Shown here: in pieces, positions 1 through 13,443 of the stretch
Layout of the letters: every line of letters starts with the position of its first letter
Numbering within the stretch: the first letter of the stretch is position 1
Source of the DNA: Pseudoscleropodium purum
Lineage: Eukaryota; Streptophyta; Bryopsida; Hypnales; Brachytheciaceae
Reading direction: 5' to 3'
DNA length: 64,000 bases
Assembly (NCBI GenBank): GCA_963969395.1
Contig: OZ017804.1
Span: forward strand, 12,648,001-12,712,000
Made by a program: the position numbers and the translations under genes
Notes under the pieces: generated by a model
Told to the model about the DNA's origin: nothing
Seen by the model: only the letters and a program-made list of their open reading frames with translations
The model's database searches: none

Positions 1-690
1 GATTACACAAACACAAACATGAAGACATGTTGTCACTCTATATGAGAATATGTGATGCATACAGAACATTCTATGTCACCATACTCACAAAGTTGTTTCA
101 CTACCAATACAGACACTATGTATAATAATCCATCCATCCATTTAAACCTTAAGTTAGGCTATATGTTTTGTTTGTTTATTACATTGAGATCTCCTGGATT
201 GTGCGTCTCCTAGTTGTATACTTAGTATTGTTGGAAAGCTCTTGGCGAGAAGGGGTGCATGGGCTTTAATTTGTGGCATTTGGACGTATACTATGAAATT
301 TATGAATTTTTGAGTATTTTTTATTTTAAAAATTACGAAATTTTACTTCTGTTTTTATTTTGACCGTGGCAGTGACACGGGGCACGCTAGTATACACTAT
401 GAAAAAAGGAGGACCTCAAACCGTATAGTGATAGACCCTAAAGCGTTGGGATTTCAAATTTATAATGAAAAGGACGCAGTTATACGTTAGCAGTAAATTT
501 CTCTGGTCCCGCGGTAGAACTCCCCCAGGCCAAGCAGAACTCCACCAATGCAGACCCTATTACTTACAATCCATACAAACTCTTCCTCTAGGCGCGTGTT
601 CTGGCCGGTGCTGGGGTGCAAAGGGTCGACGAGGAACGCGACGGAGGGATACTGGGCCTTGAGATTTGCTCGATGGGGGTCACATAATGT
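1..690. other. Intergenic, no gene recognised
   Basis: AT-rich at first, with a more GC-rich stretch at about 480-720. Short open frames occur on both strands at 465-736, but they overlap one another, have no recognisable domain and no visible splice context, so I do not call a gene. Confidence 0.6.
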
Positions 691-841
691 CTTGCAAGCT
701 TCCAACAAGTCCACATTGCATTGCTCCGATCCTTGACTTTAAGACAAATCGATCAACATGAGGGCGGGTTGCAGCTTGTCTGCAGTTTGTGTTTCTCTTT
801 CTGGCGAAATTTCGCCACCTTTGACAAAAAGGAGCTAATAC

Positions 842-1025
842 GCTGACGTTCCTCGAAATTCAGCTGGACGACATCCTGCCAGAGGCATCAGAGCTGGCTC
901 ATATGCTGACGTTCCTCGAAATTCAGCTCGACGACATCCTGCCAGAGGCATCAGAGCTGGCTAGTACGCTGATGTCCCTCGGAATTCAGCTCGACGACAT
1001 CCTGCCAGAGGCATCAGAGCTGCTG
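842..1025. repeat. Three tandem copies of a 63-bp unit
   Basis: Units begin at 842, 905 and 968, each starting GCTGAYGTYCCTCGRAATTC and ending near CAGAGCTG. The 63-bp period is a multiple of three, so the units read as a 21-residue repeat (LEIQLDDILPEASEL core). The array is missing from the duplicated flank at 39.5-39.6 kb, so it was inserted or expanded after the duplication. Confidence 0.85.
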
Positions 1026-1840
1026 AAATTTCACCAGAAAAAGATCAGAAACACGGAGTGCAGAAGTAGCTTTACACAGGATTGCCTCGTAAGAATGATC
1101 CCTATGAAGCTTATCTAGATTTAATTAAGCTTACTCGTCCCATTGCACGGAAGCATTTGTCCAGGATTGTCTGTAAACCGAAGTGGAGTGCAGAACGAGA
1201 GAGACAAGTTTTATTCCCTTCGATCAAGGGTCTTATTTCCAGTGTCTGGATAACTGGATGTGTAACTTGCAACAACTAGAGTGCAAATTTCAGAGGGGGA
1301 GGAATAGAGAGAGAGAAAGACAGGTTTCGTTTCACTTTGTGAATCCACATTAGGGAGTGTCGCAGTTCACAATTTCATCCACGCAACTCTGCTTCTTCTT
1401 TCCAAATCTGCCCTGGCTTTCTCAAGCTCTGTCCAGAATCTCATCATCTCACTGGTATAGCTAGACTCCTTGTCGAATTTTCAATTGCATTGCCAAATCA
1501 CGTCAAAGTAGAACTCTTGAGTGAACTCGGACACCCCACTCGAGATCGAACCTTTGTAGAGCGTTCAAATTGTTGCCGAAATCGATCACCTCCTCGCACA
1601 AGGTTCGGAATCTTGTCTCACTGTTATAAATAGACCCCTTACTGAACTTTCCAGTTGCATGACCCAAATTACCTCCATACCCAGAGCTCAAGTCTTGAAC
1701 TCTGACACCGTAGACGTACCTTTTCATAGACCTTCCAAATTTGTTGCTGAAATTGCCTCCATTTCCAGAGCTCTAATCCGTGACACCACGTATTGATTGC
1801 AGTAAGCACTGGGGCAAGCGCTAGCTGTAAGCAATTCAAG

Positions 1841-4800
1841 ATGACTTGGACGAAAGTAGCCAATGTGGCGATGTATGGCGCGGACTGGAACAGCAGCTAT
1901 ATCCAAACAGTAACGCAGAGCTCACCCGAGCAAGGACGGCGAATCGCTCTCCGCGACCCAGTCATCACATTTTTCTTCTATTGCAGTGAACCTGGGGAAC
2001 TCACGGATCCGTCGTGGGCGTCTCCGAAGGCATTCAACGCGGGTGACGTCGTCTTCTTCACGGGTGAGTTTTCACTTTGGTTTTCAATGGCAAAAGCTCA
2101 CAACACATGGAGCCCATGTGGAGCCCTACTCTACTATGGAAAGCATAATGCACGTGGTTCACCTTAGTTGCAGTGTACTCTCGCATGCTTCCCTGTACTC
2201 GTCACACCAAGTTTTTTCACCATGGCGAATGAATGATTTACTTTGGAAGGACATGGCCCTATGATGAAAGCAGTCACCAAAATGCTCTGATTATTAGACT
2301 TATATAGGTGCATTCTTTGTTTCTACAATTAACAATGAAGCCATCCATTGGACCTTTTTAAGTTCACAACATCCTTACAAGATTAAACTTCCTTTTTTTA
2401 ATTTTTTTAATTTTTTCTTAGCTAAATTGGGGTTTAGGATTCTAAATGTGAATTCAAATTTTCTAGATTTGATTGCCTCATGATAATAATTAGTTCTTGG
2501 GTTTTCTAACAAGGTGAAAAAATCTATCAATTTTTTGAATGTGGCAAGTGTAACTAAAGGAGGCTTCTCCCATGTAAAGTAATCAGTGTTACATGGTCAA
2601 TTAGGTCAACCAAGAAGACAACTAAGAAGGCATTTGTAGGGAACTATATTTGTGTCATATAACTCAGATGTGATCACTATATACAATAAAGTGCATTGGA
2701 CAATTCTAAATGTACAATACTAATAGATAGTGTAGCATAAGTAGGGGTTTCTTAGCTTACTCTAATAGATGGCAATGCTATGTAGTGTACTGTAGTCCTC
2801 TCTAACTTTTTTAAAGAAGCATGTCAATGACAAGCAAGTGTATATTGAGAATATCTTCTTCTATGTGTGCATTAGCATGTTAGCTTCCTCAATGCACTAC
2901 GCAAGTAGGGGGCAAGCTTTACATTGTGGACATTATGTGTGCTTCAATTGAAAAGTCCACACTGCATAGAACAACAATTATTGTGTACCTTCACTTGTAC
3001 TTCCAACTATCCAATGGTAGTACACTAACATTGTACTTTAGATGGAACGCAATTCTTGAATTTTGCCGTTGCTTCTTGATAGGTCTCACTAAAATTTTCA
3101 TGTGACATCATATATTTAAATGCTAGATTTGTGTCTCTATATTATTTACCTTGAGAACTACTACTTGATTTGATGTGTTCAATTAATCCCCTCGCTTTCT
3201 ATTTGAGATAAAACTATGTGTATGGTAATAAATATTCATTGACATGGTTTGGTTGATGTCTAGGCCAACCCACGTACTTCAACGCAACGCAATGCAGTTC
3301 ATACCAAAAGAACGGGATGAGCGTGGCCTACATTGGGCAGACCAACGTGACGATGTTGGAAACTGCAGGGTGTTACACCACGGCGGATGGTAGCCCGGCG
3401 GTGGACGTGGTGTGCATATTTGCGGCAAATATTAACCAAAAGTTGCCAACCGGATACGTCCATCTTGCGCCCTATGTGACAATCCCCAGTGGCGGATCGT
3501 AGCTTGCGGCAGTGCTGATATGATGATGTTGTTGCGGTCCCCGGCTATCAAGGAGTTGCAGAACAAGGGGATCACGGTGTTGTTGACATTTCTCAACAAC
3601 CATGATGCTGCTGGATGGTCTCAATTTGCTACCGAGACAGGTGCACCTGCGTCTTACTCTCGTATATCACATTACAAAAAAAATTATTTTCTTTTCTTTA
3701 CTCAATGGTTACATTTTATTTTAATATATATTTTCTTTAAGGGAAGCGTGCTTCAGCACTAAGTTGGTTGTATGTCGTGATGGTAATTATGGTAGAGCAC
3801 TATTGGAATTCACACTTACTTATACAACAACGTTCAAACATTGCTGATAACACAAAGTGTGGTTCCAAGGTTGACTTTCAATGTTGCCAGAAAGCTTCGT
3901 TCAAAGTGAACAATGTTTCAAACAAGCTTGCTGGAAAAACGTTGCATGTTTGTTGAAGTATGTGCATGTTTGCTAAAGAATGTTCAAAATTTTCATGTCT
4001 GTTGGAAAATGTTGCTTAAACATGTTCCAAAACGTTAAAGAATGCTTCGAAATGTGGCATGTACCTAAAAATGTTCCTAAATACTCCAAATTCTAGTAGT
4101 ATATAAAATTATTTGCCCCCCAATTTTGTCTTCAGAATTGTTTGGAATTTGACATTACTCCTAAGCGCTCCAAAGTCCATTTTCTAGATGATGGACAAGG
4201 TGCTTTCGGGGTGAAGTTTCGTCCAAATAGTTTCTCATTCATCCCAAACAATACTTGAGTCTTTAAAAAGAAACTTTCTTTTATAAAATAAATGAAAGAG
4301 CCTTCTGTCACTAATCATTGTGTTTTTATTTCAATGGATTGGCTTGACTGGACTTACACCCTACTAATACACAACCGTCTCTGGTTCCCTTCCAGATGCG
4401 CAGAGATTTGTGTCCCAGCTGCAACATGTGGTCACCACCTACGGCTTGGACGGCATCGACATCGACGATGAATACTCCACAGGGAAAGAGAACAGCACAT
4501 CGCTGGCCATGGTGACATCTCTGATGCGCAAGGCCATGCCAGGAAAGATCATATCCAAGGCCTTGTTCGAAGACCTCCAAAACTTTGGGGTTCCATACCA
4601 GGGTGTGACGTTGGAGCAGACATTGACATATGGTTGGGAAATGACCTACGGTGGGTTGCCCCAATATCGGTTGCCTGTGTATGTCGACGCCGGCATGGCC
4701 AAGAATGCGCTTTCCCTTGGGTTTTGGTCTGGCCAACAGTCCGCGAATTTCACTGCGGATGTTAAGTGGTTGAAAGCTAACGGGTACGAAGGGGTGATGG

Positions 4801-4901
4801 TGTATGCATTTGAGGATGCACCGGACCAAGCTCTGCTAGGAAAGCTGGTAGATGCGTGGGATGGACCCGGAAACTGGAACAAGCTCGCTAATTGTGCGTG
4901 A
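1841..4901 (+). pseudogene. GH18 endo-beta-N-acetylglucosaminidase (Endo H-type)-like, broken copy
   Basis: This is the paralogue of the intact gene at 40492-42480. Exons are 1841-2063, 3264-3640 and 4396-4901, all with GT-AG borders; the joins read ...FFTG/QPTYFN... and ...ETD/AQRF.... Exon 3 keeps the GH18 catalytic signature DGIDIDDE (DxxDxDxE). The break is in exon 2: near 3497-3500 one base is missing compared with the sister copy (GGATCG-TAG against GGATCCATAG). This gives an immediate TAG stop, and the rest of the exon lies in another frame. The exon borders are otherwise preserved, so the loss is recent, or it is an assembly error. A truncated protein would lack the catalytic Glu. Confidence 0.85.
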
Positions 4902-5559
4902 GATTTTATACTTGGTCACTCAGTGAGAAGATGCTGCAAAGATTTTGTGATATCTTAGAATGGCATATGCACATTGTATGTGATAAATCATAGGTTAGAG
5001 ATCAAAGTGCAAGTGTAGATTTTCTAGAATTGTCCCTTACTTCAATGTCCTAGTGTTGATTATTGTGTAATGAATTGATCTAGTAGGTATCTAGACTTAT
5101 TAGGGCTCCGTTTTGGGTGCGTGCTTGAAAATTGTTGACCCTACCTTCATTGAGAAGGACAAGTACGTCTCACACCTGCTACCAACATCTCATGTATCCA
5201 TGTAGTTTGGTGGACTTATAAACATGAAGAGTAAAGCATGACTTGGGAAAATGTCAACAACCACCGATTCTTGAAATGCAAATGTAGTTTTTTAAGACCT
5301 CTAACTCTAAAATTGCATACGAAATTCATTCACAGTGAGAATTTTTTTATCTAAACACACACAGCTCTTATACCCCCACCCGAGTATCCAAACAGATATC
5401 TCCTCAACTCTACACATCTCCAAAATATCACACTTGTACCTAGGATAAAATATTTAACTAAAATCCTTTACCTAATCGGTAACACCCTCTAAGTTACAGA
5501 GCTTCAAGAGCATACCTACTAACAAATCCGTCTTCAACAAGACGAGCACCACATCGACC

Positions 5560-5976
5560 TTAACAAACGCAATTCGTGTTGTGAAAGGATTGCTTCCTGT
5601 GACCCTTCTTCTGCTCATGAGCATGAGCACGAGCATGTTTCTTCACCGTCTCGTGGAAAGTGGAGTTATCCACAGTGGTCGCCACTTTGATCTCCTCCAC
5701 GGACTTGTCCGACTTCGCAAGCTCAAGATTCTCCTGATGAATGACAGCTAGTAAAATCACACTCCAACTATGTTGAAAGAACTGAAATTATGTCCCCTAC
5801 CTGAAGTCAGTGGCAACGCCCTCTTACAGGACTGCATCATTGAATTTGTCGAACTTGGTTTTGTTGGTTAAGAAGAAGGCGATTGAGGGGACGCCGACGG
5901 GCTTGGAGAGGATCTTGAACCGCCCTGTTGCGATTAAGGCGTCGGCTGCGCAGTTGCAGACGATCTTCTTGTATCC
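5560..5976 (-). pseudogene. Remnant of the last exon of glutamate decarboxylase
   Basis: Reading on the minus strand, 5976-5824 matches the start of GAD exon 7 (YKKIVCNCAA, then [19 protein letters not shown]). It then breaks off and resumes at about 5750-5560 with the C-terminal tail ([16 protein letters not shown], ending in TNCVC). About 200 bp of central coding sequence is missing, and no upstream GAD exons follow. The tail belongs to the most downstream of the three tandem tail copies present in the intact locus (42908-43098). It is the 3' end of GAD carried along by the segmental duplication and cannot encode an active enzyme. Confidence 0.85.
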
Positions 5977-6010
5977 CTGTGCAAGCATTGTAAAATCATT
6001 GGCATTACGT

Positions 6011-8480
6011 TCTTGTTGGTGGGTCAAAGAAGATTCCAACGCGCCAGAGAATGCATTGAGATATTTGGCCACCATGTGTAGAAGTTGTAAGGGTTTGAAA
6101 TTTACTATACCGTAGTAGATGGCCTAAAACCAGCACATTGCAAGAGACAGGGTAACAGTATACTAGTACGATTCCAACACACCAAGAATAGTTTGTTTGG
6201 GTACGATCCGTTGGGCGAGTCACCATGCCGCAATGGACTTGAGGCTTGGACGCCCATTGTAGAGGGAGATTGATCATTCCAGCGACAAAATGTTACCAAA
6301 ATTGCAAAACGGGATCACAATGCATACCGCAAAAACGAGCAGGTTTGATTCTAAACGAGCAAGGTTGATTCTGAACGAGCAGGTGAGAAGAATTCCTGGG
6401 GTTTGCGAATCGAGAAAATCGAAGCATTCTTCCCCCTCCGGAAACTTCACGACGACAATCTTGAAGCGCTCTCGTGTGTCCTAACAAGGTAACTACACAC
6501 CCTAACGGTTGCGTCTGAATAAGAGCATTTTTCTTCTTATTAAATTGTCTAATTTTGTGTGTTTTGTTGGAGATCAAAAGGTCAAAAAGAATATTCTTGT
6601 TTTTCATTTTGGACATTGTATGAATATACTATTTATTTTATTAAGTATTGATAATTATAGGTTTTATTCAAAAAAGATATTAGGTTTTCATGATTAGAGG
6701 TAGTATATTTTAGACAGAAATTTGTAGGAGTTTGTTTTAGGGGTTACAATTAAGTGGAATTCCCTTAATCAAAGCTAATCAAGTGAATGTATCTATCTCC
6801 AACTTTTTAAGAGAATCAGCTTATATTTGGTCAAATTTGAAAAGTGCAAGAATATTATAGCCTACTAAAGTCCTATGACTACATTACTTTTGAAAGTGCC
6901 CCAAATTGCCATTTTCTAATGCATTGAGAGAAAAATGAAAAAAAGAAGTTTCTTTTTAAGAATTTAACCTTAAAAAATTATACTAGAATACTATGGAAAT
7001 GGAAAGAGTTTTAAAAAAAATTGATGATGTAGATTGCATGATCTTAGTTGTTGAAGTGAATAAACAAATTTTGTTCAACTCTTTCAAATTATGAGGTTTC
7101 ATCTTTCAAAAAAATTATGGAAAAATGAGTATGTCCTATAACTTGTAATGAAAGTCATAATCATGAAGAAACAAATTTTGAATATACAAAAAAAACTCAA
7201 CAAAAATTACTTCATATTCATTCTTGCAAAAAATGTTAAAGAAAAGGAGATATAAAATGTTGCAAAACACTAAATTATTAATAATTTATATATGGATTTG
7301 AAATCCCAATGGTAAAAACACATGAACTTCTAACTTTCAATTTTTGAAAAGAGATTCTATAACAAACTATAAAATAAAACTCTTCATAACTTTCATCTCA
7401 TTAATTATGACATAAAAATGGTTCAAGGCTTTCCATATATCCATAAATCTAGAGAAACACAAACATATTTGGTTTAAGAAAAGTGATTTTTGTGGGCTAC
7501 CCAAATTGCCTACTTTAGGAGGAAATTTCTTGCAATGTTTTTTGGAGATATTTTGAATGATGTATTGAAATGCTACAAAATTTCAAACCTTAAGCACGAT
7601 TACAAATTACGTACATACACCTAATTTCATCAAAATTAGACAAAATTTGGATCCATGGTGGCTTGTCCAAAATTGAGAATTTGGCTGAAATTCCAATCAA
7701 TGTGTTTTTTTAGGGATTGATGGATTGGACAATGAAAATATTGAATTAAAAATAAATTAATATTGGAAGTTTTGATGATTTTTTTGTGAAAATAATAAAG
7801 TTCACTTGTACATCACATCTCAAACCAACACATGAAATTGTACAATAATGCTTGTCAACACAAGCATTATTGTATGCATGAACATTATATTGATATACTC
7901 GTAAATTACAAAACTTTAGCTTTTTAAATATAGCACATATTAGTTGCAAGTGTACTGTTGAAAATAGGTGCAATCACCTTATCACCTCATAAGCATAACA
8001 ATAAACATCTAAGCATTTATTTTGTTCTTGGAGTTACTCAATTTTTTTCATTCCTATTGGTCATCAAAAGGGAATTATATTTACAAGTTTAATTTGTTTT
8101 GATTTAACATTATATTTAAATAAATGACTATTTTTTTTTACACATCAGATATAGGAGTATCAAAAAACAACTATAAACTCATATATTCAAATTGTGCAGT
8201 TTATTTCAGAAATAAATTAATAAGTGACAATATTCTATAAAGGTCACAATTTGGTGCAATAAATTTACATGTTCATTTAGTAAGCCCAAAGATCTTTGCT
8301 TCCTCTCACAAATTCCAACATTAATTTATCTTTGTAGGTTTGCCCAAGTTATAAGTGCATCCAAAAATAATAATTCCAAATTTAGTTCATCAATTTTGAA
8401 ATTATGCAAATTATAACAATGGTGCATAAATACAACAATTCATAAATTAGATAAAAATGTCATATTTAACTACTTTTGGA
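6011..8480. other. AT-rich intergenic DNA
   Basis: Long A/T runs, no coding-like frame above 110 residues, and no domain recognised. A short inverted repeat at 7841-7874 is listed separately. Confidence 0.6.
7841..7874. repeat. Small perfect inverted repeat
   Basis: Arms TACAATAATGCTTG (7841-7854) and CAAGCATTATTGTA (7861-7874) are exact reverse complements around a 6-base loop. The role is unknown; it may be the core of a decayed MITE. Confidence 0.6.
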
Positions 8481-8495
8481 CTTGAGGGTGAAATT

Positions 8496-8990
8496 TAGAC
8501 TTTTTGATGGTAGAATTAATTATGACATCCTTAGATGTTAGGATTTTAGACATCATGAGATTATTGAAAGTAGAAAGGATAACTGTTGAGGGGAAATTTT
8601 GAACTTTATGATGGTAGAGTTCATCATGAGATCCTAAAATGTTAGCATTTTGGACACCATCATGCTTTTGAAAAATTTGAACTTTGTGATGGTAGACACT
8701 AGAAGAAACTGGCGTCTAAGTTGAAGGATTTTTTTAGACATCTAATGTAACAAGCCATGTTTTTATGTCAACAATTACATCCACCATAACATCTTTATGG
8801 AATGGTGGACATAATTGTTGACATAAAAACACAGCTTGTTACATTAGATGTCTAGAAAAATTTGTCAACTTAGATGTGGGTTTCTTCTAGTGAGAGTTCA
8901 TTGTGGGATCCTTGGATGCTAGAATTTAAAAAACCACCATGTTGTTGAAAGTAGGAGAGTTCATCATGAGATCCTTGGATGCTAGAATTT
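8496..8990. repeat. Diverged tandem repeat, about four units
   Basis: A unit containing TTTGATGGTAGAGTTCATCA, GAGATCCTTGGATG and TAGAATTTT recurs at about 8503, 8606, 8686/8893 and 8958. The third unit is split by the MITE at 8697-8892. The undisturbed neighbour at 8611-8625 (GATGGTAGAGTTC) shows the site before insertion. Confidence 0.7.
8697..8892. mobile_element. CACTA-type MITE, 196 bp, with 3-bp TSD
   Basis: The ends are CACTAGAAGAAAC... and ...TTTCTTCTAGTG. The two halves form a nearly full-length inverted repeat: AGACATCTAATGTAACAAGC in the left arm is matched by its complement in the right arm. The flanks are AGA (8694-8696) and AGA (8893-8895), a 3-bp target duplication. Removing the element restores GGTAGAGTTCAT, which occurs in the neighbouring repeat unit. 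CACTA termini with 3-bp duplications are known for the CMC/En-Spm superfamily. No coding capacity. Confidence 0.9.
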
Positions 8991-8999
8991 TTATGGGGG

Positions 9000-10050
9000 G
9001 TTACTCCATGTGGACATTTGGATATCTTGTATAGCCAAAGGTTTTTTTAGTTGGATATTTAGATGTTCAAGACCAATTAATTTTGGTCCCTATTATTACC
9101 TAATTTGGGAATTCAGGGTTACTAGTATGTGACTCTGTGAGCGTGAGTTTGTGAGCTTCTGAGTGGAAATTTTTTTTTTTAATTTTTTATTGAAGGACCT
9201 ATGATTGTGGCCATATATAGTTTTATTTTGTGGGAAATGTCACTTCAATTTCTCAAATCATAATTATTGACTAATGATTTTGAAAATTATTTAAAAAAAC
9301 ATGCAAGTGAATTTGATTATGATTGATTTCATAACAAGCAAAAATTATAAAAAGAATTTATAAGTGTCATTAATTTGTTCACAAGAATTAGGGTAATTAT
9401 TGATTTTATTTAGGGTCATAAAAGATTTTTTCGTAAAACTATGAGAATATGGATACCCATTTTCTACATCATTCATTACAATCAATGTTTCTTGTTTTGC
9501 ATTAGCCATGTAATAAGGCTACTATAAGGAAATATCTTATAAATTTTAAGCAAAAACAAAAAACATCTTTGCATAGAATAATATAGAAAGGGTACTTATT
9601 TCTTGACTATTGGTTCTCTAATAAAACATATTTTGGCATAATTGTTGCATTACCACATCCATATTACTTGATGACGAATGATATGTCACTAAATAAAACA
9701 TAAGAGAAAAAAAATGCACATTCAAAATTTAGCCATAAAATACACAAATCCATGCATATTAAAAATCAACACACAACACAAAAATTCACAAGATATATCA
9801 ATCTTGTGAATCTAAGCCGCAAACGACTTGGTTGCAGAATTAGTGTTTGTAGAGGATTTAGAAGTCCCTAACCTATATTTAACTAATTATGGACAATTGC
9901 ACAAATTATGGACAAATTCATAGTCCATAGCCACATTAAAAAAGGTAGAGAACATGCTTCAAATGATTAAAAAGTGTTGGCAGCCCACCCACACCTTGTT
10001 CAGAAGAACCGAGGGTACAAAAAAAAAGTGGATTGTTGTATTTTGGACCG
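9000..10050. other. AT-rich intergenic DNA
   Basis: No gene, domain or strong repeat seen. It forms the left flank of the palindrome-bearing block, and I cannot place an exact element end here. Confidence 0.5.
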
Positions 10051-13000
10051 GTTTTTATGCAATAGCAGAACCGGTGCCTATGACCGTGCACCCATCCCGT
10101 GCCCATTGACATATAGGCTGGCAGCCGATAAGACAGCACAATAAAGTGTGCAAAACCAAAAAGCAGGACAACGAACATGAAAGATAGAGAAATGAGCAAA
10201 TCGCCTGTGCACTGAAGATAAAACAGTTGTAACATGGTCCCCATAGGAGATTCAAATAAATGTGATTTGTCAGCAGCCAACGGATACATATTAAAAATTT
10301 CAAAACTGACTAGTCATAAGACTTATAGTCACAACCTATAAGATATGAAGGCACACCCTAAAAGATATGAAGGCACATCCACAAATGAGTAAATATTGTG
10401 GATATGCATGTAATCATCTTGAAGTGAAAACATCCTATTCAAGAACCATGTGATCGACATGCAACGAAGCCCTTAGTATCGGTTGGCAGCCGACACCTGC
10501 AGCGAGGACTCGGATCCGTCTAGCAATGTGATGGTGACACAACTCCAGAGCTAAACTATTGTATCGGCTGGCAGCCGATAGGTCCGAGGCGATATGTCAG
10601 TAATCCTCTCCGCCCTCGTCTGCATCTCTGTCCAAAGCTGCCCCTGCGGCCTCCAGATTCGCAATAGCAGCAGCAACGGATGCCTCCGGGATGACATGAG
10701 ATGTGGGAGGTCCTTTCTTTGCATGCGAGGGCATTCTGTGCGAGTACAAGACAATGTTGACATGGACCATCTGCGGAAGACAGAGTTCCTTGTGCCATCT
10801 TTGGGTCCAGCACTCTTTCGCAATGAGCGCTTTTGACTCCCTCTTGGCTTTCATCGGAGTCCACCACTCAATTTTAAAATTACCATACGTGGGCCCCAGA
10901 GACATGTCCACACATTGGAATACCCGTCCCAGCCAAACAGGCAGATGATTGTTGTGACATAGTCGACAAAGAACAAAGTCTCCGAGCAGAACATCCCTGA
11001 ATGGATTAAATCTCAAGCGCGGCCTATCCTTCGCAGGTCCGTAGTATGGAGTGGGATCCCCTTCGTCCTATGGAGTGGTGTCTACTGAATAATTCTCCTC
11101 CGCCCCCTTGTCTACAAAAGTCGACGTGTGATCTCTTGTCCAGTCAGAGAGCGGCCATAATCCTTCTTGAAGCAATGCAGGAGTTTGAGGCAACGCCGAA
11201 TTGATCTCTGATTGAATTCTTTCCCAGTAAGCTACACAGCCTGCCATTTCTTGTGCGTACCGTCTATCTTTGGCCATTCCCGATTTCCAGAACTCAATGA
11301 ACTTTGCTATTCCGTTTTTGATGAATGTCTGTTTCTCATTGCACTCTGTAGCCCTTGCGACTTCCTTTTTTGCATTTCGCCTTCTGGTATTAATGTCCAC
11401 ATTCCCCTAGAGTGCCTTGAAAGGCACAGGTCGAGGGTCCCCCTGTGGAATATTGGGTTGTCCATTTTCGTCCGCTATCCACATTTTGACAAGTGCGCCA
11501 AGAGGCAGCCACGAAGAATCTGTGGCCCTGAGCTTGTACCTCATGACCGGCCATCCACGATCCACACCATCCTCCACAACGTAGAACTTGAAAAGGTGTT
11601 TATCTCCAAGCCCGATGATTTTGTTCACCCCATCATGATGGAAGCCCTTGAAGTATGATTTGAAGTCCGCCACTTCTTGCACGAACTCCGGAATGAAGGC
11701 TACAGTCTTCTGTGAATCCATGAACGCCTTCATGAGATCCGCAAGTACGTATGTGTTCTTCCTTTTGATCAGTTTAGAGAGATAACTGAAGTGCGCATCA
11801 ATGTCCTCGTGCGTATGCCCGACAATAAGGAACCCCACTGAAACTTCCTTGAATATGCGCTTGGTAGTGAGCAGTGAGCAGAAAGCCATGAGGAATCGAT
11901 TTTTGTTGTCCTTTGCTGAATTGTCGAGTTGCAAGAACAATTTCTTTGGAAGTGGGACCTGAGGTCGTCGTGGTCTCGCTGCGTCGATCACCATGTCCGA
12001 GGCTTGCGGGATTGACGAGTTGCATCTCGATTTCCCATAAAGCAGAGCCTCGAAGAAGGTGTTTAGCGGTGGAGTCGAGAAGAGGATCTTGGACTCCCGA
12101 ACAGGTGGTAGTTCTAGGGCCCTGAGGACCCTGCAGATGGACGAAATTGTGAAATTTGAATCCCCAAGCCAGAGTGATGTGGAGTAATGTGCATATGCGC
12201 CATCTCCATGTCCATGTGTGAGCATTCTAGTACACGAGATTGGTATTTGCCCTAGCCCTGCGGTGGCCTTGGTGATGCATTGCATCCTCGGAATGGCAGT
12301 CTTTGTGGTGTCCATTTTGTCATGAATAATGCAGAGGAACTCTGATGGATTTTGCACCGACTGTGCGGTCCATCCACTGTATACATTTCTACAAGCGCGC
12401 TGGTAATTGAGATGTCTCTCTCTGTCGTCGACCAGGGCCTGTCACTCATCACAACCTCTTGGATACTTTGCAATGAACTCTACTAGGAAGTCACATTCTG
12501 TGCATTTTGAGAAATTGCTCCCTACGGCCTTGACCTCTACGTTTTTGAAATGAGCATTCCGAAGGCGGTTGATAGCAGACTGCGAGACCGGCTTCATATT
12601 GCATATTCCATTGACTTGAAGAACATGACTTCATGGATGAGTTTCTATGGAAGACTATAGAGTTGTATCGGCTGGCAGCCGACAGAACTGCAAATGATGG
12701 CCTATAGAAAGGAAAGATCAATGGCTTCTACATTCAAAGTCCAGACATGATTTTATCGGCTGGCAGCCGATAAAAGGACTTTTCTACTGTAGACGAAAAG
12801 GCAAATGATGGATTTACATAATTGACTTGTTTGCGCATGTGATCCCAATTCATTGCAGAGGGGAGGACCTTGAGATTGTCGACGCGTTTATTTCCAACCA
12901 TTCTGAACTCGTTTGGCATTTTGTCGGCATTGTCGTCGATGATCGTTTTGAGGGTTGCTTGAGCTTGGATTGTTTGTGGCCGTGGCCGTCGGGCCCCTGC

Positions 13001-13187
13001 ATTTCCATGCGAGCCGTTAACAGATCCTCCCACGGCCGCAGCCTTGTAAACATGATAGGCCGACCTCGATACCCCGTGAATGATATACCATGCGTTCTCA
13101 CAGACGTCTATATTTGCAAGAGTAATGAATTTTTTTTCTGGAATAACCCCTGCATGAAGCTGACTCTGCACTACATACGCTACCTCC

Positions 13188-13443
13188 TATTGAGATTTAC
13201 AAAGTCATGTATGAGAGAAAGGCTTTACTTAGATGGTAGAACGACAACAAAGCCACATGAGCGGGCTCAACTTAAGCTAGAAGCCTTTCCTAGTTATCCA
13301 CAAACCATATGGGATAACTAACTACATTGGGTTGCCTTTGATTACGAGCAATACCCATTGACTCTAACATTAACTAAGTGTCTAAAGCTACTCCTAAGGC
13401 TAACTATACATGGTCTACGCTAGTATGTACAGAATCTCTAACA
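13188..13443 (-). repeat. Copia 3' LTR
   Basis: 256 bp, from TATTGAGATTTAC to AATCTCTAACA on the plus strand, and about 98% identical to the LTR at 21547. The polypurine tract lies just outside it at 13444-13453. Confidence 0.95.

Larger units (their letters stand above)
700..6010. repeat. Left copy of a segmental duplication
   Basis: This stretch matches about 39489-44150 in the same orientation. The match includes the upstream flank, the three GH18 exons and their junctions, the downstream flank, and a piece of the last GAD exon. The left copy differs in several ways: it has an extra ~280-bp insert at about 776-1055 holding a 63-bp tandem repeat, a longer first intron (1.2 kb against 0.57 kb), and a large deletion in the GAD part. 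Homology fades at about 6010, just past the GAD exon-7 splice acceptor, where the right copy continues into GAD intron 6. Confidence 0.85.

Noticed and set aside
487..714. 75-residue minus frame in the left flank
   Set aside because: No recognisable motif and overlapped by plus-strand frames; too short to support.
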